Assembly (NCBI RefSeq): GCF_011398355.1
Contig: NZ_AP021889.1
Location: forward strand, 744,001-808,000
Reading direction: 5' to 3'
Length of the DNA: 64,000 nt
DNA from: Thiosulfatimonas sediminis
GTDB lineage: Bacteria; Pseudomonadota; Gammaproteobacteria; Thiomicrospirales; Thiomicrospiraceae
Part shown: positions 54,184 to 62,561 of the stretch, one piece after another
Layout: each line of letters starts with the position of its first letter
Position numbering within the stretch: the first letter of the stretch is position 1
Program-made: the position numbers and the translations under genes
The notes under the pieces: generated by a model
Told to the model about the DNA's origin: nothing
Seen by the model: the letters and a program-made list of their open reading frames with translations, nothing else
Database searches by the model: none

Positions 54184-55299
54184 ATGAACTTTGCTAATCT
54201 GACTCAAAAAACGTTACTAACTTGTCTTTTTCCGCTTTTCCTTACAGGCTGTGGTGGCGCTGGCGATGTGGATATTATTGAACTGCAAGAGCCGATTGCC
54301 TTCGCATCGACCGCTGACTTAGGTGGTGCCCTGTTTAATGACGTTAATTTATCTAATACGCGCACGCAATCTTGTGCCACCTGTCACGCCAGTGTTAGAG
54401 CGTTCACTGATCCTCGGCATAACAGCCAATCTACTAACCCAAACTCAGTCGGCTATATTGCTCGGACCACTGGGGTTTCTGTTGGCGATGATGGTTTTTC
54501 AGTCGGTGTGCGGAATGCTCCGACGGCGATGTATGCTGCCTTAACGCCTAAGTTTTCAAAGGATGCGAATGGGTATTTTGGCGGCCAGTTTTGGGATGGA
54601 CGAGCCAGCACTTTAGAAGACCAAGCAGGTGGGCCGCCGCTGAATCCGGTGGAAATGCAGATGCCCGATAAAGCCGCGGTAGTTGAACGTCTGTTAGAAA
54701 ATGACAACTATGTGAACGCCTTTAAAGGTTTTTATGGTCAGGGTATTTTTGATGATATCGACCAAGCTTACGCTGCAATGACTCAAGCGATTGCCGCTTT
54801 TGAACGAACCGATACCTTTGCGCCTTTTAACGCTAAATGGGATGCGGTGCAAGCCAATACCAGCACTTTCTCAAATACCGAAGCACTTGGCGCGACCCTT
54901 TTTGCAGACCATTGCATGAGTTGCCACAGCAGCGCGGCTTTCAATCCGAATAAGCAGACGTTCAGCGATTACCGCTACTACAATTTAGCGGTGCCAGATA
55001 ATCAGGCGTTGACTGGAGATGAGGATGATCAGGGGTTGTTTGAAAATCCTGAGGTAGTTGAAACGAGCGAAATCGGTAAATTTAAAACGCCGACTTTGCG
55101 TAATGTTGCGGTGACGGCGCCTTATCTGCATAACGGTGTTTATAAAGACCTAAAAATTACGATTGCGTTTTTTAACAACGCTTTGAATTTGCAGTTGTCT
55201 GACGGTGATGTCGATGCGCTTGAGTGTTTTATGCGTACCTTGACCGATGATAATTTCGTTGCAGCCATGCCGGCAACAACGCAAAACTGCAGTGAATAA
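54184..55299 (+). CDS. Diheme cytochrome c peroxidase/MauG-family lipoprotein
   Basis: The 371-residue exported protein has a lipobox LFLTGC with C23 lipidated. Two c-heme motifs are CATCH (C64-H68) and CMSCH (C244-H248). Conserved stretches are SCATCHASVRAFTDPRH, VGVRNAPTAMYAA, FWDGRASTLEDQA and KFKTPTLRNVAVTAPYLHNG. The fold is that of bacterial diheme peroxidases and MauG/MbnH enzymes. Next to a copper-type TonB receptor, an oxidative protein-modifying or copper-related role is possible; peroxide reduction is the default. A RegA-type palindrome lies 64 bp upstream. The receptor gene follows at 26 bp. Confidence 0.88.
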   Translation: MNFANLTQKTLLTCLFPLFLTGCGGAGDVDIIELQEPIAFASTADLGGALFNDVNLSNTRTQSCATCHASVRAFTDPRHNSQSTNPNSVGYIARTTGVSVGDDGFSVGVRNAPTAMYAALTPKFSKDANGYFGGQFWDGRASTLEDQAGGPPLNPVEMQMPDKAAVVERLLENDNYVNAFKGFYGQGIFDDIDQAYAAMTQAIAAFERTDTFAPFNAKWDAVQANTSTFSNTEALGATLFADHCMSCHSSAAFNPNKQTFSDYRYYNLAVPDNQALTGDEDDQGLFENPEVVETSEIGKFKTPTLRNVAVTAPYLHNGVYKDLKITIAFFNNALNLQLSDGDVDALECFMRTLTDDNFVAAMPATTQNCSE

Positions 55300-55325
55300 C
55301 TGCAAAAAGTTTGGAGCACCAAAAT

Positions 55326-57530
55326 ATGAAAAAGAAAATATTAGCCTCAATTATCCCTGCGTTGATGGCGGCACAAGCGGCAAATGCGACTGAGTTGGCT
55401 CCGGTTGTGGTGAGCGATTCCGCCGTGCAAGTCGAACCTAACCTAATGGTTAAATCAGAAATCGAACAAGCGGCGGCCGGTACGAGTGATTTGGTTGAGG
55501 TGCTGGCGGATTCGCCGAAAATTTCGGTGAATCAAGCCGGCGGTATTTCCGGTTTTCCGGTGATGAACGGTTTTGCCGATAATCGCTTGAATGTGCAAGT
55601 CGACGGGATGCAGTTGGTGGCATCTTGCCCAAACCATATGAATACGCCGCTTTCCTACGTTGCACCGAGTCAAGCGGAATCCATCGAGATTTATCCGGGT
55701 ATTACGCCTGCCAGTCAAGGCGGTGATAGCATTGGCGGCAGCATTTTGGTAAAAACCGCTGAGCCATTTTTTGCGCCAAATGGTGAGCAGCTTACCCAAG
55801 GTGAGGTGGGCACTTATTACCGCTCCAACGGTAATGCAAAGGGGGCGAATCTTGAGGTTACCACCGCGACCGATAAAGTGAATATCACCTATAAAGGCAA
55901 TTATGCCGAAGCGGATAACTATTCTGCGGCCAGTGATTTCAAGACCTTCAGTACCACCACCAGCGCAACCGCTGGTACCGAGTTTACCGATGGCACGCAA
56001 GGCACGAGCACGGCGGCTGATGAAGTTGCTGCAACTGCCTATAAAAGCATTAATCATCAGCTAAGCTTGGCGTTAAAGGGGGATGATTCGTTGTTCAAAG
56101 TGAGTATCACCAAACAGAGTGTGCCTTATGAGCAGTATCCCAATCAGCGGATGGATATGACCGCCAACGAGAGCACGAAACTCAATCTTGAATATGAGCA
56201 AGACACCGTTTGGGGCGCGGTGCGCTTGCAGGCTTACAGTGAAGATGTTAATCATGAAATGGCATTTATGGATTATAAAATTCAGATGCAAATGCCGATG
56301 GCGACCGAAAGCAACACGAATGGTTTTAAAGCGGCGACCGACATCACCTTAAGTGATAACAGTTTACTGACCATCGGAACTGAGGTGCAAAAGTTCACTT
56401 TAAATGATTATTGGGTGGCCAATCCGGCCTCGGCTGGGATGAGCCCGAATACCTTTTGGAACATCAATAATGGTACCCGAGACCGTTATGCCGCTTTTGC
56501 AGAATGGCAAGCACAAGTCAACGAAGCTTGGAAAACCCGTTTGGGGGCTCGTTTTGAAAGGGTTCAATCGGATGCCGACGAAGTTCAAGGTTATCACGAT
56601 GCGGATACCTTTACTAAGCCGAATGGGCAAACCGAGGTAACCAACGAGCAATCCGAAGCGACGGCATTCAATACTGTCGAGAGAGCGCGCACGGATCATA
56701 ATTTAAGCTTGACCGCTTTGGCTAGCTATCAACACAGCGACAACTTAGCGATGGATTTCGGTCTGGCACGGCAAGTTCGTTCGCCAAATTTGTATGAACG
56801 CTACACTTGGTCATCATGGACGATGCCAGCGGTGATGAATAATTTTGTTGGCGATGGCAACGGCTATGTTGGTGACATCAATTTGCAGCCTGAAGTGGCT
56901 TATACGCTGAGTGCCAATTTCGACTGGCATGCCGCTGATAAAAAGCAGTGGGGCATTCAAGTCATGCCGTACTTCTCGTATGTCCAAGATTATATTGATG
57001 GGGTGGCATTAAGTTACACACCCGACCAGTTCAATGTGTTGCAGTACCGTAACCAAGATGCGCGTATTTACGGAGTTGATGTCGCTGCGAACCGTCAACT
57101 TGGCGAAAACACTCTAGGGGCGTGGACCGCAAAAGCGAAGCTAAATTATGCACAGGGTTACAATCTTGAAACCAATGATCGCTTGTATAACATCATGCCG
57201 TTAAATGCGACTTTGAGCTTGATGCAGCAGATGAATCGTTGGCGCAATATGTTGGAAATCGTGATGGTTAGTGCCAAAGAGGATGTGTCGCTGTTGCGTA
57301 ACGAGTTAGCAACTCCGGGTTATACCTTAGTGAATTTGAAGTTCAGCTACGCGCTTAAAGACCTGCGTATCGACTTTGGTGTGGATAACATTTTCAATCG
57401 AGATTACGTCTTGCCGACCGGCGGTGTTTACACTGGAGAAGGGCGTACCATGGCAATCAACGGCATTCCAATGCTGGCGGTTCCGGGGATGGGGCGTAAT
57501 CTTTATTTGGGGTTGAATCTCAAGTTCTAA
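55326..57530 (+). CDS. TonB-dependent copper receptor, OprC/NosA-like
   Basis: The 734-residue outer-membrane receptor has a signal peptide ending ANA (21), a plug domain and a 22-strand barrel ending in F. The plug stretch VDGMQLVASCPNHMN holds C101 and M105, and a later extracellular stretch NHEMAFM holds H310 and M312. This CxxxM plus HxM set matches the copper ligands described for Pseudomonas OprC. A Met-rich QMQMPM follows. ATG 55326 follows GGAG. It is co-oriented with the diheme peroxidase and convergent with a PCuAC copper protein, which supports copper as the substrate. Confidence 0.82.
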   Translation: MKKKILASIIPALMAAQAANATELAPVVVSDSAVQVEPNLMVKSEIEQAAAGTSDLVEVLADSPKISVNQAGGISGFPVMNGFADNRLNVQVDGMQLVASCPNHMNTPLSYVAPSQAESIEIYPGITPASQGGDSIGGSILVKTAEPFFAPNGEQLTQGEVGTYYRSNGNAKGANLEVTTATDKVNITYKGNYAEADNYSAASDFKTFSTTTSATAGTEFTDGTQGTSTAADEVAATAYKSINHQLSLALKGDDSLFKVSITKQSVPYEQYPNQRMDMTANESTKLNLEYEQDTVWGAVRLQAYSEDVNHEMAFMDYKIQMQMPMATESNTNGFKAATDITLSDNSLLTIGTEVQKFTLNDYWVANPASAGMSPNTFWNINNGTRDRYAAFAEWQAQVNEAWKTRLGARFERVQSDADEVQGYHDADTFTKPNGQTEVTNEQSEATAFNTVERARTDHNLSLTALASYQHSDNLAMDFGLARQVRSPNLYERYTWSSWTMPAVMNNFVGDGNGYVGDINLQPEVAYTLSANFDWHAADKKQWGIQVMPYFSYVQDYIDGVALSYTPDQFNVLQYRNQDARIYGVDVAANRQLGENTLGAWTAKAKLNYAQGYNLETNDRLYNIMPLNATLSLMQQMNRWRNMLEIVMVSAKEDVSLLRNELATPGYTLVNLKFSYALKDLRIDFGVDNIFNRDYVLPTGGVYTGEGRTMAINGIPMLAVPGMGRNLYLGLNLKF

Positions 57531-57663
57531 GTCGCCTGTTACCGAGTCTCGATCGGACGGCAAACAAGCGTCTTGTTTGGCTAAATTGTGTGGTGCTGGA
57601 AGCTGATGCCATTCGGTCTGATGCGGTGTTCGCCTAAGTGTTTAACGGTAGAATCGGCAGCAA

Positions 57664-57700
57664 AAAAACGCCGTAGGAAAAAGTTTCCTACGGCGTTTTT
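57664..57700. terminator. Bidirectional terminator between the copper receptor and PCuAC genes
   Basis: A perfect 17-bp inverted repeat (57664-57680 with 57684-57700; core ACGCCGTAGGAAA) with a 3-nt spacer and A/T runs at both ends lies between the two convergent genes. Confidence 0.92.
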
Positions 57701-57720
57701 ATTTGGGTAAAGCCACCTAA

Positions 57721-58635
57721 TCACATCATCGGGTAGATGGAGGCGAGTTTTTCAAACTGTTCTTTTGTCAGAATTTTTTGCATATTGTCGCGACAGTCGA
57801 TTTTTTTCGCGGCGATTTCACTGCGCAGATCCAACGTTTGTTGGAATTTTGCCATCAGATCCGCTTTAGACTGTCCGGCAAGAGCGTCTTGAATTAAATC
57901 TTTTTCCATCATGCTAACTTGCTTGAACATTTGTTGCATGGCATCGCCATTGGATGCAGCCCACGCTTTTAGGCTTTTAACTTGCTCGGCGTTAAGCCCC
58001 AGTTCTGCGGCGTTTTTAACGGCGATGCCTGTTAGGTTTGGAAATGCTGGGTTCGCGTGCATCACCAGTTGCATCGGGTTGACATTGCGGCCGTTCGTTA
58101 GCTGCCCTTGCATGGCGGTTGTCTCGCCAGACATCATGGCGCCGCCGCATTTCATGCCGTTGCCCATGCCATTTGTCATCCCCATTCCCATCGGCACAAT
58201 CGGTTTGCCGACCGCTTCAATGGTTTTGGTTGAACCGTCATCAAAGGTGAGGTCAACACGGTATTTTTGTCCTTCTTTTATCGGCTCGTTGAGGTTGATG
58301 AGCATCACATGCAAACCGCCCGGTTGTAGATCGGTGTCTTGACCTGCCGGTAGCTCGATTTGCTTAACCTGACGCATGCGCATCACACCGTTGTCGTGAA
58401 TATGCGTGTGCAGTTCGGTAATTTGGTTGACATAACCTTTTGCCGAAACCACCGCATGGTCTTTAGCGTCGGTGTTTTTAATGGTCATAAATGCCGCCGT
58501 GGCCGGTGCTCCGGGCGGCACCATGCGCACATACGGATTTTCGATTTCAATGGATTCGGCCACGGTCGCGGCAAAAGCCGTTTGCCAGCTGATCAAACAA
58601 CCAAGCGTGAGAGTGCTGAGTGCGGATACTTTCAT
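57721..58635 (-). CDS. PCuAC copper chaperone fused to a Spy-like C-terminal domain
   Basis: The 304-residue periplasmic protein has a signal peptide ending AFA (22). The PCuAC domain (about 25-150) carries the exact copper motif H-x10-M-x21-H-x-M as H76, M87, H109 and M111. A Met/Gly-rich linker (about 148-172, GMGMTNGMGNGMKCGG) follows. The C-terminal part (about 200-304) has the LGLNAEQVKSLKAW and ILTKEQFEKLA stretches of Spy/CpxP-like LTxxQ metal-stress proteins. PCuAC proteins load copper into cytochrome oxidase CuA. The fusion suggests combined copper delivery and buffering (inference). No oxidase genes adjoin it. Confidence 0.85.
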   Translation of the reverse strand: MKVSALSTLTLGCLISWQTAFAATVAESIEIENPYVRMVPPGAPATAAFMTIKNTDAKDHAVVSAKGYVNQITELHTHIHDNGVMRMRQVKQIELPAGQDTDLQPGGLHVMLINLNEPIKEGQKYRVDLTFDDGSTKTIEAVGKPIVPMGMGMTNGMGNGMKCGGAMMSGETTAMQGQLTNGRNVNPMQLVMHANPAFPNLTGIAVKNAAELGLNAEQVKSLKAWAASNGDAMQQMFKQVSMMEKDLIQDALAGQSKADLMAKFQQTLDLRSEIAAKKIDCRDNMQKILTKEQFEKLASIYPMM

Positions 58636-58817
58636 AGGAGGCTCCCATAGGATGAAAAGTGAGTGTGAAAACGCTCTAAATCATACCTTATTTAGCAATG
58701 AATTTCTTGATAAATAAAATTTTTGCATTCATAAGATTTGTTAGCGAGGCTATTTGTCGTATTTTCAACGCCTAAGTCGCTGGCATAAAATTCGCAGAAC
58801 AAAATCAGAGGAGAAAA

Positions 58818-58944
58818 ATGAAAACAGGCCGTTAAATTTGCGTTAAGTGCTTTAAGCATCGGTTCACTTTCTGCGCGCGGAGGCGAGAGTTTGGAAGCAA
58901 CGAATGCGGCCGAGATGGTCCGTTTGGATTTGAACCCATTTTAA
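58818..58944 (+). pseudogene. Frameshifted small secreted-peptide gene
   Basis: A strong ribosome site (AGAGGAG) precedes ATG 58818, but that frame stops after five codons. From 58828 a second frame reads AVKFALSALSIGSLSA, a typical signal-peptide core, followed by RGGESLEATNAAEMVRLDLN and a TAA at 58942. Removing one A from the AAAA run after the ATG would join them into a peptide of about 41 residues starting MKQAVKF. I recognise no family. It could be a true pseudogene, a phase-variable tract or a sequence error. It lies between the PCuAC gene and pit. Confidence 0.5.
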
Positions 58945-58993
58945 GCAGACTCGTTCTGTGCGTTCCCTAAGCGCCAAGTTGACCATAGCCATA

Positions 58994-59032
58994 AAAAAAC
59001 CGCCAAAGAACAAATCTTAACGGCGGTTTTTT
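58994..59032. terminator. Bidirectional terminator before the pit gene end
   Basis: AAAAAACCGCC (58994-59004) pairs perfectly with GGCGGTTTTTT (59022-59032) across a 17-nt loop. It serves pit (minus strand, 22 bp away) and any plus-strand transcript of the small peptide gene. Confidence 0.8.
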
Positions 59033-59054
59033 AATGGTTTGCGGTTTGTGCGCT

Positions 59055-60629
59055 TTATCCTTGAACCATCATCCCACGAATGGTGAAGAACAAAATCGCG
59101 GCTAAGGTCGCAGAAGCCGGTACGGTAATGATCCAAGCGGCCACAATTTTTAGGAATGCGGAGCGTTTGACCAACTCTTTTTGGTAAACCTTGTTGAGCG
59201 ATTTGCGCTCTTTCTTGGTGAGGTCAATTCCGGCTTTGTGCTCTTTTAACTGCGCTAACATAATCTTCTTTTGCGGCACATTCGCCTTAGAGAAGTTGTT
59301 AATAAAGGCATTTACTTGTTTTTCGTCACTGCCTTGGTGGTGGTCTTTGATTTCTTGAATCGCTTTAGCATAGCTGCGTTTCAAGTATTCGCGTAAGAAA
59401 CCGACCCCGAAAATCGCACCGACAGCAATGTGCGTTGAGCTGACTGGTAGACCAAGTTGCGAGGCAACGATAACGGTAATGGCCGCTGCCATGGCGATGG
59501 TAAAAGCGCGCATTTGATCCAGTTCAGTGATTTCCGAGCCGACTGTGCGAATCAATTTCGGGCCAAACAGCATCAGACCAAGGGAAATCCCCACCGCACC
59601 AATGACCATAATCCATAACGGAATTTCCGCTTTGAGAGAGACTTCATGGCTTTGTAGCGCATCGTTAATCGCCGCCAAAGGGCCGACCGCATTGGCGACA
59701 TCATTCGCGCCATGCGCAAAACTGAGCAGCGCAGCGGCAAATATCAGTGGCATGGTAAATAGGGTATTGATGCTGGCTTTACTGTTTTCTAAACGTGCTG
59801 CTTGACGGGCAATCATCGGTTTGATCAACAGGTAAAGAGCACTGGCAATCGCCAACCCGATCAGCATGGCGTAGATAAAATCCACTTTCCATACTTTTTT
59901 GAGTCCTTTCATAATCAGGTAGGTTGAGAAAGCCCATGCCATAATTGCAATCATTAAAGGCACTACTTTGATTGCTGCGCTGAGCATATCATCCTGATAG
60001 GTGATGGCTTTCTTTATCCACATTAAGAAAGCCGCCGCAATCACGCCGCCGATAACCGGAGAGATAACCCAACTGGCCGCAATTGCTCCCATGGTATTCC
60101 AATTGGCAACACCCCAGCCGGCCGCAGCAATCCCTGCGCCCAAGACTCCGCCAACAATTGAGTGCGTGGTCGAGACCGGAGCGCCCATTGCTGTTGCGAT
60201 GTTTAACCAAATGGCGCCAGCCAAAAGCGCGGCCATCATCAACCAAATAAAGGTATCGGCATCGCCAATCAGGTCTGGCGAGATAATGCCTTTACTGATG
60301 GTATTGACCACATCGCCACCGGCAATGAGCGCCCCAGCGGTTTCAAAAATGGCGGCAATGATAATCGCGCCAGTGAGGGTCAATGCCGTCGAGCCAACCG
60401 CTGGGCCAACATTGTTGGCAACATCATTGGCACCGATATTCAACGCCATATAGCCACCAATCATCGCAGCGATGACCAGTTCGACACTGATAACCCCTGT
60501 GCCAGTTTGCATATTGGCGGTAAAGAGAATAATTAGAACAATGAAAAGTAAAGCCGTTCCAAAACGGAACATCTCTTTACGGCCTCGACTGGTGGCGTTT
60601 TCCAGTTCGTTAATGTCACGAAATTCCAT
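59055..60629 (-). CDS. PiT-family inorganic phosphate transporter
   Basis: The 524-residue low-affinity phosphate permease has ten or more transmembrane helices. The duplicated PiT signature is clear: NIGANDVANNVGPAVGS near residue 65 and GANDVANAVGPLAA near 315. A charged cytoplasmic segment (about 425-490) separates the last helices. ATG 60629 follows GGGA; a TTG four codons upstream is less likely. On the minus strand upstream, TTGTCAG and TTGTAAT spaced by 4 bp (around 60705-60722) hint at weak PhoB control. It is divergent from pstS. Confidence 0.9.
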   Translation of the reverse strand: MEFRDINELENATSRGRKEMFRFGTALLFIVLIILFTANMQTGTGVISVELVIAAMIGGYMALNIGANDVANNVGPAVGSTALTLTGAIIIAAIFETAGALIAGGDVVNTISKGIISPDLIGDADTFIWLMMAALLAGAIWLNIATAMGAPVSTTHSIVGGVLGAGIAAAGWGVANWNTMGAIAASWVISPVIGGVIAAAFLMWIKKAITYQDDMLSAAIKVVPLMIAIMAWAFSTYLIMKGLKKVWKVDFIYAMLIGLAIASALYLLIKPMIARQAARLENSKASINTLFTMPLIFAAALLSFAHGANDVANAVGPLAAINDALQSHEVSLKAEIPLWIMVIGAVGISLGLMLFGPKLIRTVGSEITELDQMRAFTIAMAAAITVIVASQLGLPVSSTHIAVGAIFGVGFLREYLKRSYAKAIQEIKDHHQGSDEKQVNAFINNFSKANVPQKKIMLAQLKEHKAGIDLTKKERKSLNKVYQKELVKRSAFLKIVAAWIITVPASATLAAILFFTIRGMMVQG

Positions 60630-60868
60630 AGCCGTTCCCAATTAGTAATCAATAAAAAAGTTGTTGCCAATTTTATAGAATTTTCCTCGTCTTGAGTGCG
60701 GAATATTACAACTTTCTGACAAATATCAGCTTGTGTTTCTCTGAGAGGGCATGCCTGATGGGCGTGATTTATGCCAAAACTTGACCGCTTCTTTGTCGGT
60801 TTTGCCCAGCTAAGTGGTGATTGTGGCAATCAGGTCATTGTTTGATGGCATTTTTTGCTCGGTTTGTG

Positions 60869-60924
60869 TTGTCACAAGAATGTCATTTTTCTGTCAACAG
60901 GGTTTTACAGAGGGTTTTTATAAT
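60869..60924 (+). promoter_or_regulatory. Pho box and -10 element of pstS
   Basis: Three PhoB units with exact 11-bp periodicity: TTGTCAC (60869), ATGTCAT (60880) and CTGTCAA (60891). A perfect TATAAT at 60919-60924 follows, with no good -35 sequence, as expected for an activator-dependent promoter. This is the best Pho box in the window. The rest of the 354-bp pit-pstS region shows no gene. Confidence 0.82.
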
Positions 60925-60983
60925 TTGCCGCAGATAACAGAACATCCTCTAATTTAATTGATTTTCAACTTGGAGTTTTCCCA

Positions 60984-61946
60984 ATGAAAAAAACTGGTCT
61001 TATTTTAGCCATGGGCATCGCTGCAGCGGCATTTGCTCCGGTCAACGCTTATGCAACGAGCGAACTTCCCGTTTACGAAAAAGTTTCCGGTGTTTCGGGT
61101 AATTTGTCGTCCGTTGGTTCAGACACCTTAGCCAACTTAATGACGCTATGGGCTGAGGAGTTTAAACGCACCTATCCAAACGTGAACATTCAAATTCAAG
61201 CGGCCGGTTCTTCAACGGCTCCTCCGGCGTTGACTGAGTCAACCTCCAATATCGGCCCGATGAGTCGAATGATGAAAGACAAAGAAATCGCGATGTTTGA
61301 AAAGAAGCACGGTTATAAGCCAACCCCAGTTGCGGTTGCAATCGATGCGCTTGCGGTTTATGTCCACAAAGATAATCCAATTGAAGGCTTGAGCATTCCA
61401 CAAGTCGATGCGATTTTTTCGTCAACCCGTAAATGCGGTGCTAAAGATGATATTGCTAATTGGGGCCAAGCCGGTGTGAGTGGTGATTTAGCGGATAAAT
61501 CGATTCAAATTTACGGGCGTAATTCGGTTTCCGGAACTTATGGTTATTACAAGAAAAAAGCACTTTGTAAAGGCGATTTTAAGTCATCGGTAAATGAGCA
61601 ACCGGGTTCAGCTTCAGTGGTTCAATCGGTTTCAGCATCGTTAAATGGTATCGGTTATTCGGGCATTGGTTACAAAACCGCCGGTGTTAAAGCGCTTCCG
61701 TTAGCGAAGAAAGAAGGTGGCGAGTTTGTTGCGGCGACGCCAGAAAATGCGGTGAAAGGTACTTACCCATTGTCACGTCTGTTGTATGTTTACGTCAACA
61801 AAGCACCGAATAAGCCGATTGAGCCGGTGGTGGGCGAGTTTTTAAAATTGGTTTTGTCTAAGAAAGGCCAAGAAGATGTGGTTAAAGATGGCTACATTGC
61901 GTTACCAAAAGCGGTGGTAGAAAAAGAGTTAGCGAAACTAAAATAA
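60984..61946 (+). CDS. pstS: Phosphate ABC transporter substrate-binding protein PstS
   Basis: The 320-residue periplasmic phosphate-binding protein has a signal peptide ending AYA (25). Ligand-site stretches are [33 protein letters not shown], and [15 protein letters not shown]. It should deliver phosphate to the PstCAB permease encoded about 12 kb away. It stands alone between its own Pho box and a strong terminator. GGAG precedes the start. Confidence 0.94.
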   Translation: MKKTGLILAMGIAAAAFAPVNAYATSELPVYEKVSGVSGNLSSVGSDTLANLMTLWAEEFKRTYPNVNIQIQAAGSSTAPPALTESTSNIGPMSRMMKDKEIAMFEKKHGYKPTPVAVAIDALAVYVHKDNPIEGLSIPQVDAIFSSTRKCGAKDDIANWGQAGVSGDLADKSIQIYGRNSVSGTYGYYKKKALCKGDFKSSVNEQPGSASVVQSVSASLNGIGYSGIGYKTAGVKALPLAKKEGGEFVAATPENAVKGTYPLSRLLYVYVNKAPNKPIEPVVGEFLKLVLSKKGQEDVVKDGYIALPKAVVEKELAKLK

Positions 61947-61975
61947 CGCCAAGTCTTCTTAAAGCGTTTTACAAC

Positions 61976-62014
61976 AAAAACCCCACCGTTGAGTGATTCA
62001 ATGGTGGGGTTTTT
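61976..62014. terminator. Terminator after pstS
   Basis: A 17-bp stem (61976-61992 with 61998-62014; core CCCCACC/GGTGGGG) has one mismatch, a 5-nt loop and A/T flanks. It lies between pstS and the convergent ferredoxin gene. Confidence 0.9.
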
Positions 62015-62042
62015 GCATTTCTGAGCTAGCCATTTTGATGAT

Positions 62043-62294
62043 TTAAGGAATTTCTAGCACCACATCGCCCATTGGGATACAGCTGCAGGTAAGAATTTCA
62101 TCGTCGTTGGGTTCATAGATGGGTGATTGGATTTCTTCGACTTTACCCGAAATCAGCTTTACTGCACAGGCACCGCAGTTGCCACCACGACAGCTGTATG
62201 GCATATCGAAACCGCTTTCATCCAGTGCTTCCAGCATCGAAAATTGACCGTCGAATTCGCATTCCCCTTGGCCGATAACGGTGATTTTTGACAT
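62043..62294 (-). CDS. Plant-type [2Fe-2S] ferredoxin
   Basis: The 83-residue soluble electron carrier has cluster ligands C35, C40 and C43 in CRGGNCGAC and C70 in ILTCS. The second cysteine C72 next to the fourth ligand is unusual but not unique. The spacing fits the plant/YfaE-type fold rather than the adrenodoxin type. No partner reductase or ribonucleotide reductase gene adjoins it, so the electron acceptor is unknown. Confidence 0.88.
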   Translation of the reverse strand: MSKITVIGQGECEFDGQFSMLEALDESGFDMPYSCRGGNCGACAVKLISGKVEEIQSPIYEPNDDEILTCSCIPMGDVVLEIP

Positions 62295-62456
62295 TTGATT
62301 TACCCCGAACTGGTTATTTTATAAAAGCCCCATTTTAGCAATTTAAAAACTAAAAAATTTAAGTAAAATAGCCAAAAATTGGCGTATAAAAATTCTTTAT
62401 TACCACAGAGGCGTGAGCGATTGGCTTCTGTTTTATGGGTTGTGAAAATCCTTGTG

Positions 62457-62508
62457 CTAGAGAGAGACAGAATAATTCCCCATTTGGAGTTGTTCTGTCT
62501 CTCTCTAG
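62457..62508. repeat. Long hairpin upstream of the sodium channel gene
   Basis: CTAGAGAGAGACAGAA (62457-62472) and TTCTGTCTCTCTCTAG (62493-62508) are perfect complements. The stem extends inward through AATAATTCC/GGAGTTGTT by G-T pairs, giving about 23-25 bp with a short loop. A GTGTTTTTAG follows on the plus strand. It ends 53 bp before the channel start and is noncoding. Confidence 0.8.
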
Positions 62509-62561
62509 GTGTTTTTAGTCGCCTAGATAAGGTGTTGGTAAACAATTTATTGGAAAAGAGT

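Noticed and set aside
62379..62561. 61-residue N-terminal extension of the sodium channel
   Set aside because: It would be translated through the long hairpin and has no similarity to channel N-termini; ATG 62562 aligns with NavMs.
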